In this document: one piece after another, positions 1 through 7,008 of the stretch
Position numbering within the stretch: the first letter of the stretch is position 1
Layout of the letters: each line of letters starts with the position of its first letter
Assembly (NCBI GenBank): GCA_009698045.1
Contig: WLRE01000013.1
Coordinates: 1-19,926, forward strand
Length of the DNA: 19,926 nucleotides
Source: Actinomycetota bacterium
GTDB taxonomy: Bacteria > Actinomycetota > Actinomycetes > Nanopelagicales > Nanopelagicaceae
Direction: 5' to 3'
Translations under genes and position numbers: made by a program
The notes under the pieces: generated by a model
What the model saw: only the letters and a program-made list of their open reading frames with translations
What the model was told of the DNA's origin: nothing
Databases searched by the model: none

Positions 1-1
1 A

Positions 2-571
2 AAGCTTCCGGGCATTAATAGCAACAACGCGTTTCAAATTTACGCAGATATGGTTCGAGCGGGCGGCGGCTGGACTTTGATTGTTGCAAATGGTGTTGCC
101 CCGTGGACTGCGGCAGAGGCTCTCTCTGTGAATGCTACGAACCCGCCCTCTGATCCAACTGTGCTCACTTCACAAGGGGGAAAGTATTCAATACTCTCAT
201 GGGCCGACTCCATCAAACGCAGCTCATCAGGATTTGATTTCAGATTTGATGCAGATTCATTAGGTTCGTGGGGAGGGGCGTACACAGCAAACTCTGCATA
301 CAGCTTTGTATCTAGCTCCAATGGCAATACGAATATTTCACAGATTACAAAGTTTGGTAGCTGGAGCTATGCCGATAATGGTGTAGAACTTAGAATGCCT
401 TGGTATGACTCCGGCGGGTTGGGACTCCTGACGACGAGTAATTCCTCGAGCAGCATGTGGTGGGGCAGCCTGATCGCATCAAATCCTCATTGTGGAACCG
501 GCGCTCCAGGTCCGTGGATGGAGAATGCGGGTATGAGCTGCCCCAGCAAAATCTGGTACTGGGCGAGATAA
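2..571 (+). CDS. Fibrinogen-like GGGWT-domain protein, 5' partial
   Basis: The reading frame is open from base 2 without a stop, so the gene begins upstream of the window. The first in-frame ATG, at 50, is internal to a domain and is not a good start. The visible part begins with a stretch around 'FQIYADMVRAGGGWTLIVAN', which matches the YCDM...GGGWT opening of bacterial fibrinogen-like domains (here A replaces the usual C). It ends with a Trp-rich tail (MWWGSL ... CPSKIWYWAR) as these domains do, with two late cysteines (HCGTG and MSCPS) that could form a disulfide. It is rich in Ser, Asn, Gly and Trp with almost no Lys/Glu, typical of an exported beta-rich protein. Such domains usually bind glycans or surfaces, but no function can be assigned. 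The N-terminus and any signal peptide lie outside the window. It converges on qcrB, and the two stop codons are only 10 bp apart. Confidence 0.7.
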   Translation, partial: KLPGINSNNAFQIYADMVRAGGGWTLIVANGVAPWTAAEALSVNATNPPSDPTVLTSQGGKYSILSWADSIKRSSSGFDFRFDADSLGSWGGAYTANSAYSFVSSSNGNTNISQITKFGSWSYADNGVELRMPWYDSGGLGLLTTSNSSSSMWWGSLIASNPHCGTGAPGPWMENAGMSCPSKIWYWAR

Positions 572-590
572 CGCCACTCAGTTAGTGGTG
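572..590. terminator. Hairpin between convergent genes, possible bidirectional terminator
   Basis: Bases 572-578 pair with 584-590 (7 bp including one G-T wobble) around a 5-base loop CAGTT. The hairpin fills the gap between the stop of the fibrinogen-like gene (571) and qcrB, and its loop contains part of the qcrB stop codon (582-584). The right side is followed by a T-rich but interrupted tract (TTCGATCTCTTTT), so as an intrinsic terminator it is weak. The position is its strongest support. Confidence 0.4.
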
Positions 591-2168
591 TTCGATCTCT
601 TTTGCTTCAGTGAGAGTAGGAGAAGGAACTTGTTCGGCAGCAGCGATGCTTGCGCGCTTACGTAACTTGCCCTTCATTCCACCGACTCCGCGAACACCGT
701 TTGCATCTACATCAGGCAGAGCAAGTGGCGCATTCTGTTCGTGTTGAGTGAGGGTATAAATCTTTTCAGCGCTTAGTGGTTCATGAACCTCGACGAACTC
801 ACCCTCAGCGGTCATCACTAGTCGACCGGTCTCGCGACCATGGAGAACTAGATCGCGATCTGCACGTTGCAGCGAGAGACAGAGGCGCTTGGTTATAACA
901 AACACAATTGGTGGGATAACAAAGAGGCCAATGCGGGTAAACCACATGATTCCATTGATCGTTAAATTGAATTGAGTTGCGATGATGTCGTTTCCACCAT
1001 TTACAAGGCAGACCAACATAAATGCAAGTGACATTGCGCCAATTGCGGTTCGATTGGGATTATTGCGTGGCCGTTCTAGGAGATGGTGCTCGCGCTTATC
1101 TCCGGTCATCCAGCTTTCGATAAATGGATAGAGCGCCATTCCTGTGAAGAGAATGCCAGGGATAATAAGGCCAGGAATAAGTATGTTCCATGAAATGGTA
1201 TGACCAAAGGCGTGAGTCTCAATTGGGGGAGCGGCACGAACTAAGCCGTCCAGCCATCCCATGTACCAGTCGGGTTGGGAACCGGCCGAGATTTGCCCCG
1301 GCGTATACGGACCATATAACCAGATGGGATTAATGGATGCGACAGCTCCGAGGAATGCGCACACTCCGAAAACTATGAAGAAGAATCCACCAGCCTTAGC
1401 CATATAGACAGGCATTAATGGATAGCCAACAACGTTCTTCTCTGTGCGACCAGGACCGGGATATTGCGTGTGCTTCTGGTACCAGACGAGCATTAAGTGA
1501 ATTGTAATGAGCGCGAGGAATATTCCTGGTAGCAAAAGAACGTGAACGGTATAAATGCGCGAGATAAATACGTGACCAGGAAATGCGCCACCAAAGGCAA
1601 AAAACGCAAGATATGAACCCACGACTGGAATTGCCTGAATGATTGCTTCGGCGATGCGAATACCTGTGCCAGAGAGCAGATCATCTGGAAGTGAGTAACC
1701 CAAGAATCCTTCGACGATTCCTAGAGTAAGAAGTCCAACACCAATTAGCCAGTTGAATTCGCGTGGCTTACGGAATGCCCCAGTAAAGAAGACGCGGAGC
1801 AAGTGGGCAACGATTGCCACCATAAAGATGAGAGCAGACCAGTGGTGAATCTGGCGCATCAATAGTCCGCCACGAACATCAAAGGAGATGTGCAGAGTTG
1901 ATGCATATGCAGCAGTCATCTCTACATCTTTCAGCGGCTCGTACGAACCGTTATAAACAACTTCGTTCTGTGATGGATCAAACCAGAAAGTAAGAAAAGT
2001 TCCAGTCAGGAGCAGAATGACAAATGAGTAGAGAGCGACTTCGCCCAACATAAATGACCAGTGATCAGGAAAGACCTTGGTCAGGTTTTTCTTCATCCAT
2101 TTAGCTGCGCCGGTGCGCTCGTCGACATAATTTGCGACGCTACCGAGGACTTTTTCTTGTTTACTCAT
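582..2168 (-). CDS. qcrB: Cytochrome bc1 complex cytochrome b subunit
   Basis: This is the membrane subunit of menaquinol:cytochrome c reductase, carrying hemes bL and bH and the quinol sites. The 528-residue product has the expected heme-ligand histidines: H108 and H122 (13 residues between) in one helix, H209 and H224 (14 between) in another. The Qo-site motif is PDWY (residues 299-302), the actinobacterial form of PEWY. At least eight hydrophobic segments are visible, and a polar C-terminal tail of roughly 110 residues (from about residue 420) is typical of actinobacterial QcrB rather than mitochondrial cytochrome b. The start overlaps the qcrA stop by 4 bp, indicating translational coupling as the last gene of ctaE-qcrCAB. 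In actinobacteria this complex forms a supercomplex with the aa3 oxidase. Confidence 0.97.
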   Translation of the reverse strand: MSKQEKVLGSVANYVDERTGAAKWMKKNLTKVFPDHWSFMLGEVALYSFVILLLTGTFLTFWFDPSQNEVVYNGSYEPLKDVEMTAAYASTLHISFDVRGGLLMRQIHHWSALIFMVAIVAHLLRVFFTGAFRKPREFNWLIGVGLLTLGIVEGFLGYSLPDDLLSGTGIRIAEAIIQAIPVVGSYLAFFAFGGAFPGHVFISRIYTVHVLLLPGIFLALITIHLMLVWYQKHTQYPGPGRTEKNVVGYPLMPVYMAKAGGFFFIVFGVCAFLGAVASINPIWLYGPYTPGQISAGSQPDWYMGWLDGLVRAAPPIETHAFGHTISWNILIPGLIIPGILFTGMALYPFIESWMTGDKREHHLLERPRNNPNRTAIGAMSLAFMLVCLVNGGNDIIATQFNLTINGIMWFTRIGLFVIPPIVFVITKRLCLSLQRADRDLVLHGRETGRLVMTAEGEFVEVHEPLSAEKIYTLTQHEQNAPLALPDVDANGVRGVGGMKGKLRKRASIAAAEQVPSPTLTEAKEIEHH

Positions 2169-3157
2169 GAGGAACGCTCCCAGAAACTAGGTCCAACCGG
2201 TTCGGTAAAGCCTTGCTGTGCCACTAGATAACCTTCGGAATCTACGGTGATTGCCAACTGTGGAAGTGGGCGAGCTGCAGGACCGAAAATTACTTTTGCT
2301 GCGCGAGTCACGTCGAATGTGGATTGATGACATGGGCAGAGAAGATGTTTAGTCTGTTGTTCATATAGGGCAACCGCGCAGCCCATGTGAGAACAAATCT
2401 TTGAAAAAGCGATGATTCCCTCGTGCGTCCATGAAAGTCTTTCGGCATCAAGATTGAATTCAGCGGGGCGAACACGAATCAAGAGCACGGCATCCTTGCC
2501 GATATCTTCCAAAGTTCGTTTCTGACCAGGCGCTAACTCCGGAAGTATTTGGGCGACTGAACCCACTTCTAGATCTGAAGGTCTGATGGGGCGGTCACCG
2601 GGATCGGTGACAAGTCGGGTGCCGGCTTTCCAAGAAGTCTTACTGAGCTCATTCTTAGGAAGCGGACCCAAGTCGCGTAGCAATACAAGAGGTGAGAGAC
2701 CAGCTAGCCCCAAAGCAAGTCCGAGAGATCGCTTAATGAATGGCCGACGCCCTAGACCTGCAACACCAGCACGTTCTTTAACGGTTGCAACAAAATCTTC
2801 ACGGTCAGCATCTTCGGAGCGGAACTCATGTCGTTGTGCCACAACTTCGTTGTCTGGCATAAGTGTGCGAGCCCATTGAATAGCGCCCATACCAATAAAG
2901 AAAAGCGAGATCGCCATTCCCATGCCGATACCAAATTGTTTTGCGTTGGTATCGCCCATGACAGGGATGAAGAACCAAACATCTTCGCGAACAAAGATGT
3001 AGGAGTAGATAAGAAGGACTGCACCTAGAGCAGAAATGAGGAAGAGTATTGCGACTTTCTTTTCAGCAGCATCGGCAGCTTTAGGATCGTGATCGGCTTT
3101 TCGATGTTGATGCTCAGGCAAGCCTGGATCTGGAAACTTTTGGATATCTGTTGTCAT
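2165..3157 (-). CDS. qcrA: Rieske iron-sulfur subunit of cytochrome bc1 complex
   Basis: This is the [2Fe-2S] subunit that takes the first electron from menaquinol and passes it to the cytochrome c subunit. The cluster motifs are complete: CSHMGC (C255, H257, C260) and CPCHQS (C274, C276, H277), where C255/H257/C274/H277 bind the cluster and C260/C276 form the stabilising disulfide. Three hydrophobic helices lie near residues 34-55, 74-95 and 143-161. The third is preceded by RRPFIKRS, the twin-arginine-like signal known to translocate the Rieske domain of three-helix actinobacterial proteins. Length (330 aa) is a little below mycobacterial QcrA, mainly from a shorter N-terminal tail. It is 4 bp downstream of qcrC and overlaps qcrB by 4 bp. 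Confidence 0.96.
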   Translation of the reverse strand: MTTDIQKFPDPGLPEHQHRKADHDPKAADAAEKKVAILFLISALGAVLLIYSYIFVREDVWFFIPVMGDTNAKQFGIGMGMAISLFFIGMGAIQWARTLMPDNEVVAQRHEFRSEDADREDFVATVKERAGVAGLGRRPFIKRSLGLALGLAGLSPLVLLRDLGPLPKNELSKTSWKAGTRLVTDPGDRPIRPSDLEVGSVAQILPELAPGQKRTLEDIGKDAVLLIRVRPAEFNLDAERLSWTHEGIIAFSKICSHMGCAVALYEQQTKHLLCPCHQSTFDVTRAAKVIFGPAARPLPQLAITVDSEGYLVAQQGFTEPVGPSFWERSS

Positions 3158-3161
3158 GTAT

Positions 3162-3980
3162 TTATCTCGCCTTCGATGCTAACCACACGGCAACGCCGAT
3201 GAGTATTCCCAAGCCAAATGTCCAAGCAAGCAAACCTTCTGTTACCGGACCAACACGACCAAGAGATGCGCCACCTAGATTTGGTTCAGTCTGAGCTGCC
3301 TTGACCCACTTGATAATAGATAACTTCTCAGCAGGTGTAATTGTTTTATCAGAAAACTTTGGCATGGATTGTGGTCCGGTAATCATTGCCTCGTAAATGT
3401 ATTTCGCCTCAACGCCCATGAGAGTTGGTGCGTACTTCCCTTGAGTAAGAGCACCGCCTTGGCCTGAGAAGTTGTGACACATTGCGCAGTTGTTACGGAA
3501 GAGAGTTCCGCCTGCAGATGTACTTCCATCTCGTTCCCAAGTTAGAGATGCTTCATCAACAATTGCTGGTCCAGGAGCGAGAGATGCAACGTAAGCAGCT
3601 AGAGCTGCAGTCTGAGCCTCGTTATATAGAGGCTTCTTGCGCATAGCTTGTTGACTCATATCGGCCATAGGCATGCGACCTGTTCCTACTTGGAAGTCGA
3701 CAGATGCTGCGCCTACTCCAATGAGCGAAGGCGCAATTGATCCACCTTCTGCATTGAGACCATGGCATGAAGAGCAACCCTTAAGGAAAAGTTGTTTACC
3801 TTCGGCAATTTGCACACTCTGTGATGTATTCATGGTCGTACTTGTTGCATCTGGAGTTGCTTCACTCGCAATTGAAAAAGTTGTTCCGACCGAAAGTAGA
3901 GCCACGACCATCAGAGAAGGGGCGGCCCAACGGTGACGGCGATACCGAGAAAGCTTCTTAATACCGTTGCTTGGTGTCAT
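3162..3980 (-). CDS. qcrC: Diheme cytochrome c subunit of bc1 complex
   Basis: This is the diheme c-type cytochrome (cytochrome cc) that replaces both cytochrome c1 and soluble cytochrome c in actinobacteria, handing electrons directly to the aa3 oxidase. Two heme-c sites are visible: CSSCH (residues 69-73) and CAMCH (165-169). Candidate axial methionines lie in GRMPM (103/105) and in QSMPKF (206). An N-terminal hydrophobic segment (about 19-39) after several Arg acts as signal or anchor, and a C-terminal helix (about 247-268) anchors the protein, so the hemes face outside. The length of 272 aa is normal. The start codon is 8 bp after the ctaE stop, and the stop is 4 bp before the qcrA start. 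Confidence 0.96.
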   Translation of the reverse strand: MTPSNGIKKLSRYRRHRWAAPSLMVVALLSVGTTFSIASEATPDATSTTMNTSQSVQIAEGKQLFLKGCSSCHGLNAEGGSIAPSLIGVGAASVDFQVGTGRMPMADMSQQAMRKKPLYNEAQTAALAAYVASLAPGPAIVDEASLTWERDGSTSAGGTLFRNNCAMCHNFSGQGGALTQGKYAPTLMGVEAKYIYEAMITGPQSMPKFSDKTITPAEKLSIIKWVKAAQTEPNLGGASLGRVGPVTEGLLAWTFGLGILIGVAVWLASKAR

Positions 3981-3988
3981 CTCAATCC

Positions 3989-4636
3989 CTACTTAATGAG
4001 ATAGATCGCCGAAAAGAGCGCGATCCATACAATGTCGACGAAGTGCCAGTAGTAAGAGACAACGATTGCAGTGGTTGCTTGACGGTGCCCAAACTCTCTA
4101 GCTTTGAAAACTCGAACCATGACCATAAGAAATGCAATGAGTCCGCCAGTAACGTGAAGACCGTGAAAGCCAGTAGTGAGATAAAAAACCGAACCATATG
4201 CACGGGAAGAGAGGGAGAGGCCTTCACCAACAAGAGCTGCATATTCATAAATCTGACCGCCGATGAAGAATGCGCCCATCAAGAAGGTAAGTGCAAACCA
4301 TTCACGCATTCCCCACTTAGAGAACTTTAAGAGAGAACCGGTGCGTGCCGGCTGGAATCTTTCAGCTGCAAAGACACCAAACTGACAGGTGACTGATGAG
4401 AGAACAAGGACGGTTGTGTTGATCGCAGCAAACTTTATGTTCAACATTTCAGTTGAAGCTGCCCATACCTCTGGACCTTGGACCGCACGAGTGGTGAAAT
4501 AAATTGCAAAGAGTGCTGCGAAGAACATCAACTCGCTGGAGAGCCAGATGATTGTTCCCACCGCAACAATGTTGGGGCGATTGGCCTTTACATGGCTGCC
4601 TGCGTGGCCGGTTGCGGCTGGGGCCGAAGTTGTCAT
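3989..4636 (-). CDS. ctaE: Cytochrome c oxidase (aa3) subunit III
   Basis: This is subunit III of the aa3-type terminal oxidase. The 215-residue product has five hydrophobic helices and the family signatures WLSSELMFFAALFAIYF (31-47), GFHGLHVTGG (156-165) and YYWHFVDIVWI (196-206). It is the first gene of the ctaE-qcrC-qcrA-qcrB unit, the order found in mycobacteria and streptomycetes, where the catalytic subunits are encoded elsewhere. There is no clear Shine-Dalgarno sequence. A -10-like AATAAT lies exactly 6 nt before the ATG, suggesting a leaderless or near-leaderless message for the operon. Confidence 0.96.
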   Translation of the reverse strand: MTTSAPAATGHAGSHVKANRPNIVAVGTIIWLSSELMFFAALFAIYFTTRAVQGPEVWAASTEMLNIKFAAINTTVLVLSSVTCQFGVFAAERFQPARTGSLLKFSKWGMREWFALTFLMGAFFIGGQIYEYAALVGEGLSLSSRAYGSVFYLTTGFHGLHVTGGLIAFLMVMVRVFKAREFGHRQATTAIVVSYYWHFVDIVWIALFSAIYLIK

Positions 4637-4648
4637 AAGGGGATTATT
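4637..4648 (-). promoter_or_regulatory. Putative leaderless promoter of ctaE-qcrCAB
   Basis: On the minus strand AATAAT is followed by CCCCTT and then the ctaE ATG. It matches the TANNNT -10 pattern only at positions 2 and 6, but has the same 6-nt spacing seen upstream of other genes here. No convincing -35 was found. Confidence 0.35.
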
Positions 4649-4741
4649 CCCGATTTGCTCGCTAAAACCGAAAGCCGACGACCCCTAGGGCGGGTTGGTC
4701 TGGGTGAAACTCATCACGCAGAAATAGCCCCATTTGCGGGT

Positions 4742-4754
4742 TAGACTTTGCCCC
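4742..4754 (+). promoter_or_regulatory. Putative leaderless promoter of receiver-like gene
   Basis: TAGACT (4742-4747) is followed by 7 nt and then ATG at 4755, with no Shine-Dalgarno sequence. Transcription starting about 7 nt after the hexamer would begin at the start codon. This argues for the ATG at 4755 rather than an upstream in-frame TTG at 4734. Confidence 0.45.
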
Positions 4755-5156
4755 ATGAGCAGCTTGAACATCCTGGTCTATTCCGATGATTCCACCGTGC
4801 GCGGTGCAGTTGTATCAGCGCTTGGTCGCCAGGTTGCACCAGACCTCGAACCGCACAAGATTCATGAGTTTGCGACGGCTGCCGCTCTTCGTCTGTATGT
4901 CGATTCCAAGAAGCCGGTTGACCTTTTCATCCTCGATGGGGAGAGCGTTCCCGAGGGCGGAATGGGCGTTGCCCGCCAACTCAAAGACGAAGTTTTTAAC
5001 TGTCCACCGGTGCTCGTAATTACTGGCCGCGCGCAAGACAACTGGCTTGCTTCATGGTCTCGTGCCGAAGACGTGGTTGTGCACCCGATTGATCCATTTA
5101 CATTGGCTTCGAAAGTTTCACAATTGATTCGTAATCGCACCGCCTCAATCGCCTAA
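4755..5156 (+). CDS. Single-domain response-regulator-like (atypical receiver) protein
   Basis: The 133-residue protein has the length and alternating beta/alpha pattern of a CheY-type receiver domain and nothing else. The acidic pair is D11-D12 (YSDDS), the likely phospho-acceptor is D61 (LFILDGES) and the switch Thr is T90 (VLVITGR). The lysine that normally contacts the phosphate (the K of KPF) is replaced by H110 in VVVHPIDPF. It may therefore be a pseudo-receiver or be regulated unusually. There is no output domain and no adjacent histidine kinase. The start was chosen at ATG 4755 because of the promoter spacing and because residues upstream of it do not fit the domain. It is divergent from ctaE and convergent with the exonuclease gene, 9 bp apart. 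Its partner is unknown. Confidence 0.7.
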   Translation: MSSLNILVYSDDSTVRGAVVSALGRQVAPDLEPHKIHEFATAAALRLYVDSKKPVDLFILDGESVPEGGMGVARQLKDEVFNCPPVLVITGRAQDNWLASWSRAEDVVVHPIDPFTLASKVSQLIRNRTASIA

Positions 5157-5165
5157 GAAATCAGG

Positions 5166-5837
5166 CTAATTAAATTTCGGTTTCTTCTCTGGTACACGTT
5201 TAAGGAATTGCAACAGATTTTCAACTGTCGTTACATCGTGAGAGCCGAGTCGCTCAATTAATCCATGAAGCACTTCTACAGTCGCTTTTGCATCATCCAA
5301 AGCGCGGTGGTTGGGGGAGACTTGGGTGTTAAAGAATTGCGCCAGTGTTCCCAATTTATAGTTCGGGACCTCGTCGTAGCCCACAAGTAATCGCGCCAGA
5401 CTGACAGTATCTAGAACTCGATACTTAGGCCAGACGTGCCCGGCAGTTTTCGCAGCGGCCTTCAGGAATCCCATATCAAAGGGAGCGTTGTGAGCAACTA
5501 AGAAGACATCTGAATGTGACCCCGTGAATTCTAAGAACGAACCAAAGATTGAATGGATAGTGGGGGCGTCGGCGAGCATCGCATCAGTTATGCCTGTGAG
5601 ATTTGTGATGAAATCAGGAAGCGGAATACCCGGATTTACAAAGGAACTGAATTCACCGACCACCTCTCCACCACGGACTTTCACTGCTCCAATTTCAGTG
5701 ATGCCATTACCGGCAGTGGGAGCGGCCCCAGTAGTTTCGAGATCGACAATGACGAAGGTAGTTTCGTGTAGTCCTAGCCCGACCTCATCAAAGCCAGGCT
5801 GCCACGAGCTCTCAATTTTCTGGTCGCGCCAACTCAT
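5166..5837 (-). CDS. DEDDh-family 3'-5' exonuclease (DNA polymerase III epsilon-like)
   Basis: This is a DnaQ-like exonuclease with all catalytic residues: D32 and E34 (VDLETTG), D121 (HNAPFD), and H177/D182 in HRALDD. It probably trims DNA or RNA 3' ends in repair or proofreading. The 223 residues cover only the exonuclease domain plus a short tail. From memory, the actinobacterial relative beside ctaE-qcrCAB (Rv2191 type in mycobacteria) is about 600 aa and continues into a UvrC/Cho-like GIY-YIG nuclease. The opening region here (QPGFDEVGLGLHETTF) and the tail (TTVENLLQFLKRV) resemble that protein's N-terminus and linker, but the nuclease half is absent. A TACCTT hexamer 6 nt before the ATG suggests a leaderless message. 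A stand-alone epsilon-type protein is the alternative reading. Confidence 0.88.
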   Translation of the reverse strand: MSWRDQKIESSWQPGFDEVGLGLHETTFVIVDLETTGAAPTAGNGITEIGAVKVRGGEVVGEFSSFVNPGIPLPDFITNLTGITDAMLADAPTIHSIFGSFLEFTGSHSDVFLVAHNAPFDMGFLKAAAKTAGHVWPKYRVLDTVSLARLLVGYDEVPNYKLGTLAQFFNTQVSPNHRALDDAKATVEVLHGLIERLGSHDVTTVENLLQFLKRVPEKKPKFN

Positions 5838-5849
5838 AAAGCTAAGGTA
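5838..5849 (-). promoter_or_regulatory. Putative leaderless promoter of DEDDh exonuclease
   Basis: The minus strand reads TACCTT, then AGCTTT, then ATG. This is a full TANNNT match with 6-nt spacing and no Shine-Dalgarno sequence. Confidence 0.45.
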
Positions 5850-5897
5850 ATGGGTGCGGGCGACACTTCGGGCCTCATATTGCGAATTTAGATACTT

Positions 5898-5909
5898 TAA
5901 GATTGGTGC
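5898..5909 (+). promoter_or_regulatory. Putative leaderless promoter of secreted protein gene
   Basis: TAAGAT (5898-5903) is followed by TGGTGC and the ATG at 5910. It is a full TANNNT match with 6-nt spacing and no Shine-Dalgarno sequence. It is divergent from the exonuclease promoter. Confidence 0.45.
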
Positions 5910-6956
5910 ATGAGGCAGCGAGCAGAATTTCTTACCCGCTGCATTCGCATTTCTTTGTGCATTCTCTTTATCAATTTCCTCAACGCCCCGTCTTCTTTTG
6001 CTGCGCCTACTTGGACGTTGATCTATCAGACCACAAACTCCGCACGTGATGGTTCAGATGTCTTTCAGTATTCCGCTGGATATGGAAAAACAGGGGGAGC
6101 TGCGGATACATTCATTGCATCAGGTCAGAATTGGGATGTCATCAAAATTCGCATGGATGCGACGACGGGTGGAACTACATATTCGACCGAAGTTTATTTC
6201 GACAAATGGGCCGGAGCGACGATTGCAGGATTGCAGTTACCTGATCATGCAAATCAAAGTGTGATCTCTAAGAATGTGACTAACTTAGTTGTTACCTCTA
6301 ACTACACCGGTGCCGGTAAAGTGAAAACCGGCAGCTTTGCACTTGGTCGGTTAGAGATGTGGCCCTATAACTACTCACCTGCCTTGTCTGGATTGTCGCC
6401 ACCAGGAAATGCATCAACTTTTGACTGGGATGACACGATCTCTGTGGTTACAAACGGCCACGGTTCCTATCAAATTCATAATCTCACCGATACCCAAACA
6501 ATTATCGCTTGGAACATGCATCGCTCTGGTGGACCTGCTGAAATTGGAATGGGAAATAGCACTGGTTCTCATCCTGACTGGACATCCGGTGGAGGAACAT
6601 GGACAAATACAAATTTCCTCATTCAAGTCTCTGTGGGCATAAGTACCACTTCGGGAACTATCGGAAATCCAACCGCCTCCGGGAATTTCAGTAAGGGTAA
6701 GGCGTTGACACTTACGGCAGTTACTAACGGGCCAGGAAAGGTAACTTTCTACACTCGCGGCAAGCGGATTCCGGGATGTGTTGGCGTTCAGGTGGTCGAT
6801 TACTCGGGATTGTTAAAAGCCATATGCACCATGAAACCAGATACATCTGGCGCGCTGAAAGTTAATGCGAGCTACACGTCTAATACCTCTGCCTATACGA
6901 ATGCGTCATCTGGCGTTTCTGAGTTCGCTATTGGACGTCGTAGTGGGGCTCGATAA
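5910..6956 (+). CDS. Secreted beta-rich protein with Ig-like C-terminal region
   Basis: The 348-residue product starts with a Sec signal peptide: Arg-rich n-region, hydrophobic core about 11-25, and cleavage near A31/A32 (NAPSSFAAP). The mature part is rich in Thr, Ser, Gly, Asn and aromatics, typical of an extracellular beta-sandwich. Residues about 35-245 include WPYNYSPA, a YQIHN element, and an EIGMGN...HPDW element. By eye this resembles the accessory beta-sandwich found next to sialate O-acetylesterase domains, with no esterase catalytic motif. Residues about 250-335 look like a bacterial Ig-like repeat (LTLTAVTNGPGKVTFYTRG ... LKVNASYTSN). No catalytic residues or cell-wall anchor were recognised. 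It might bind surface glycan, but that is inference. A short hairpin with a T-run follows the stop. Confidence 0.65.
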   Translation: MRQRAEFLTRCIRISLCILFINFLNAPSSFAAPTWTLIYQTTNSARDGSDVFQYSAGYGKTGGAADTFIASGQNWDVIKIRMDATTGGTTYSTEVYFDKWAGATIAGLQLPDHANQSVISKNVTNLVVTSNYTGAGKVKTGSFALGRLEMWPYNYSPALSGLSPPGNASTFDWDDTISVVTNGHGSYQIHNLTDTQTIIAWNMHRSGGPAEIGMGNSTGSHPDWTSGGGTWTNTNFLIQVSVGISTTSGTIGNPTASGNFSKGKALTLTAVTNGPGKVTFYTRGKRIPGCVGVQVVDYSGLLKAICTMKPDTSGALKVNASYTSNTSAYTNASSGVSEFAIGRRSGAR

Positions 6957-6965
6957 TAAGTAAAT

Positions 6966-6984
6966 GGAAGTCTCTTCCCTTTTT
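6966..6984 (+). terminator. Weak rho-independent terminator after secreted protein gene
   Basis: GGAAG (6966-6970) pairs with CTTCC (6974-6978) around a 3-nt loop, followed by C and five T. The stem is only 5 bp, but its position 9 bp after the stop and the T-run support termination before the next promoter. Confidence 0.5.
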
Positions 6985-6996
6985 GAGCGACCTTGA

Positions 6997-7008
6997 TATT
7001 CTCGACCG
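6997..7008 (+). promoter_or_regulatory. Putative leaderless promoter of sulfotransferase-like gene
   Basis: TATTCT (6997-7002) is followed by CGACCG and the ATG at 7009. It is a full TANNNT match with 6-nt spacing, lying directly after the terminator hairpin. Confidence 0.45.

Noticed and set aside
3971..4330. 119-codon plus-strand frame over ctaE/qcrC
   Set aside because: Opposite to two clear respiratory genes, with a polar composition and no family resemblance.
4734..4754. TTG start extending the receiver-like protein by 7 residues
   Set aside because: The extension covers the putative -10 hexamer and does not fit the receiver fold; ATG 4755 is better.
5151..5166. Possible terminator hairpin GCCT/AGGC between the receiver-like gene and the exonuclease
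   Set aside because: Only 4 bp with an 8-base loop and no proper T-run; too weak to call.
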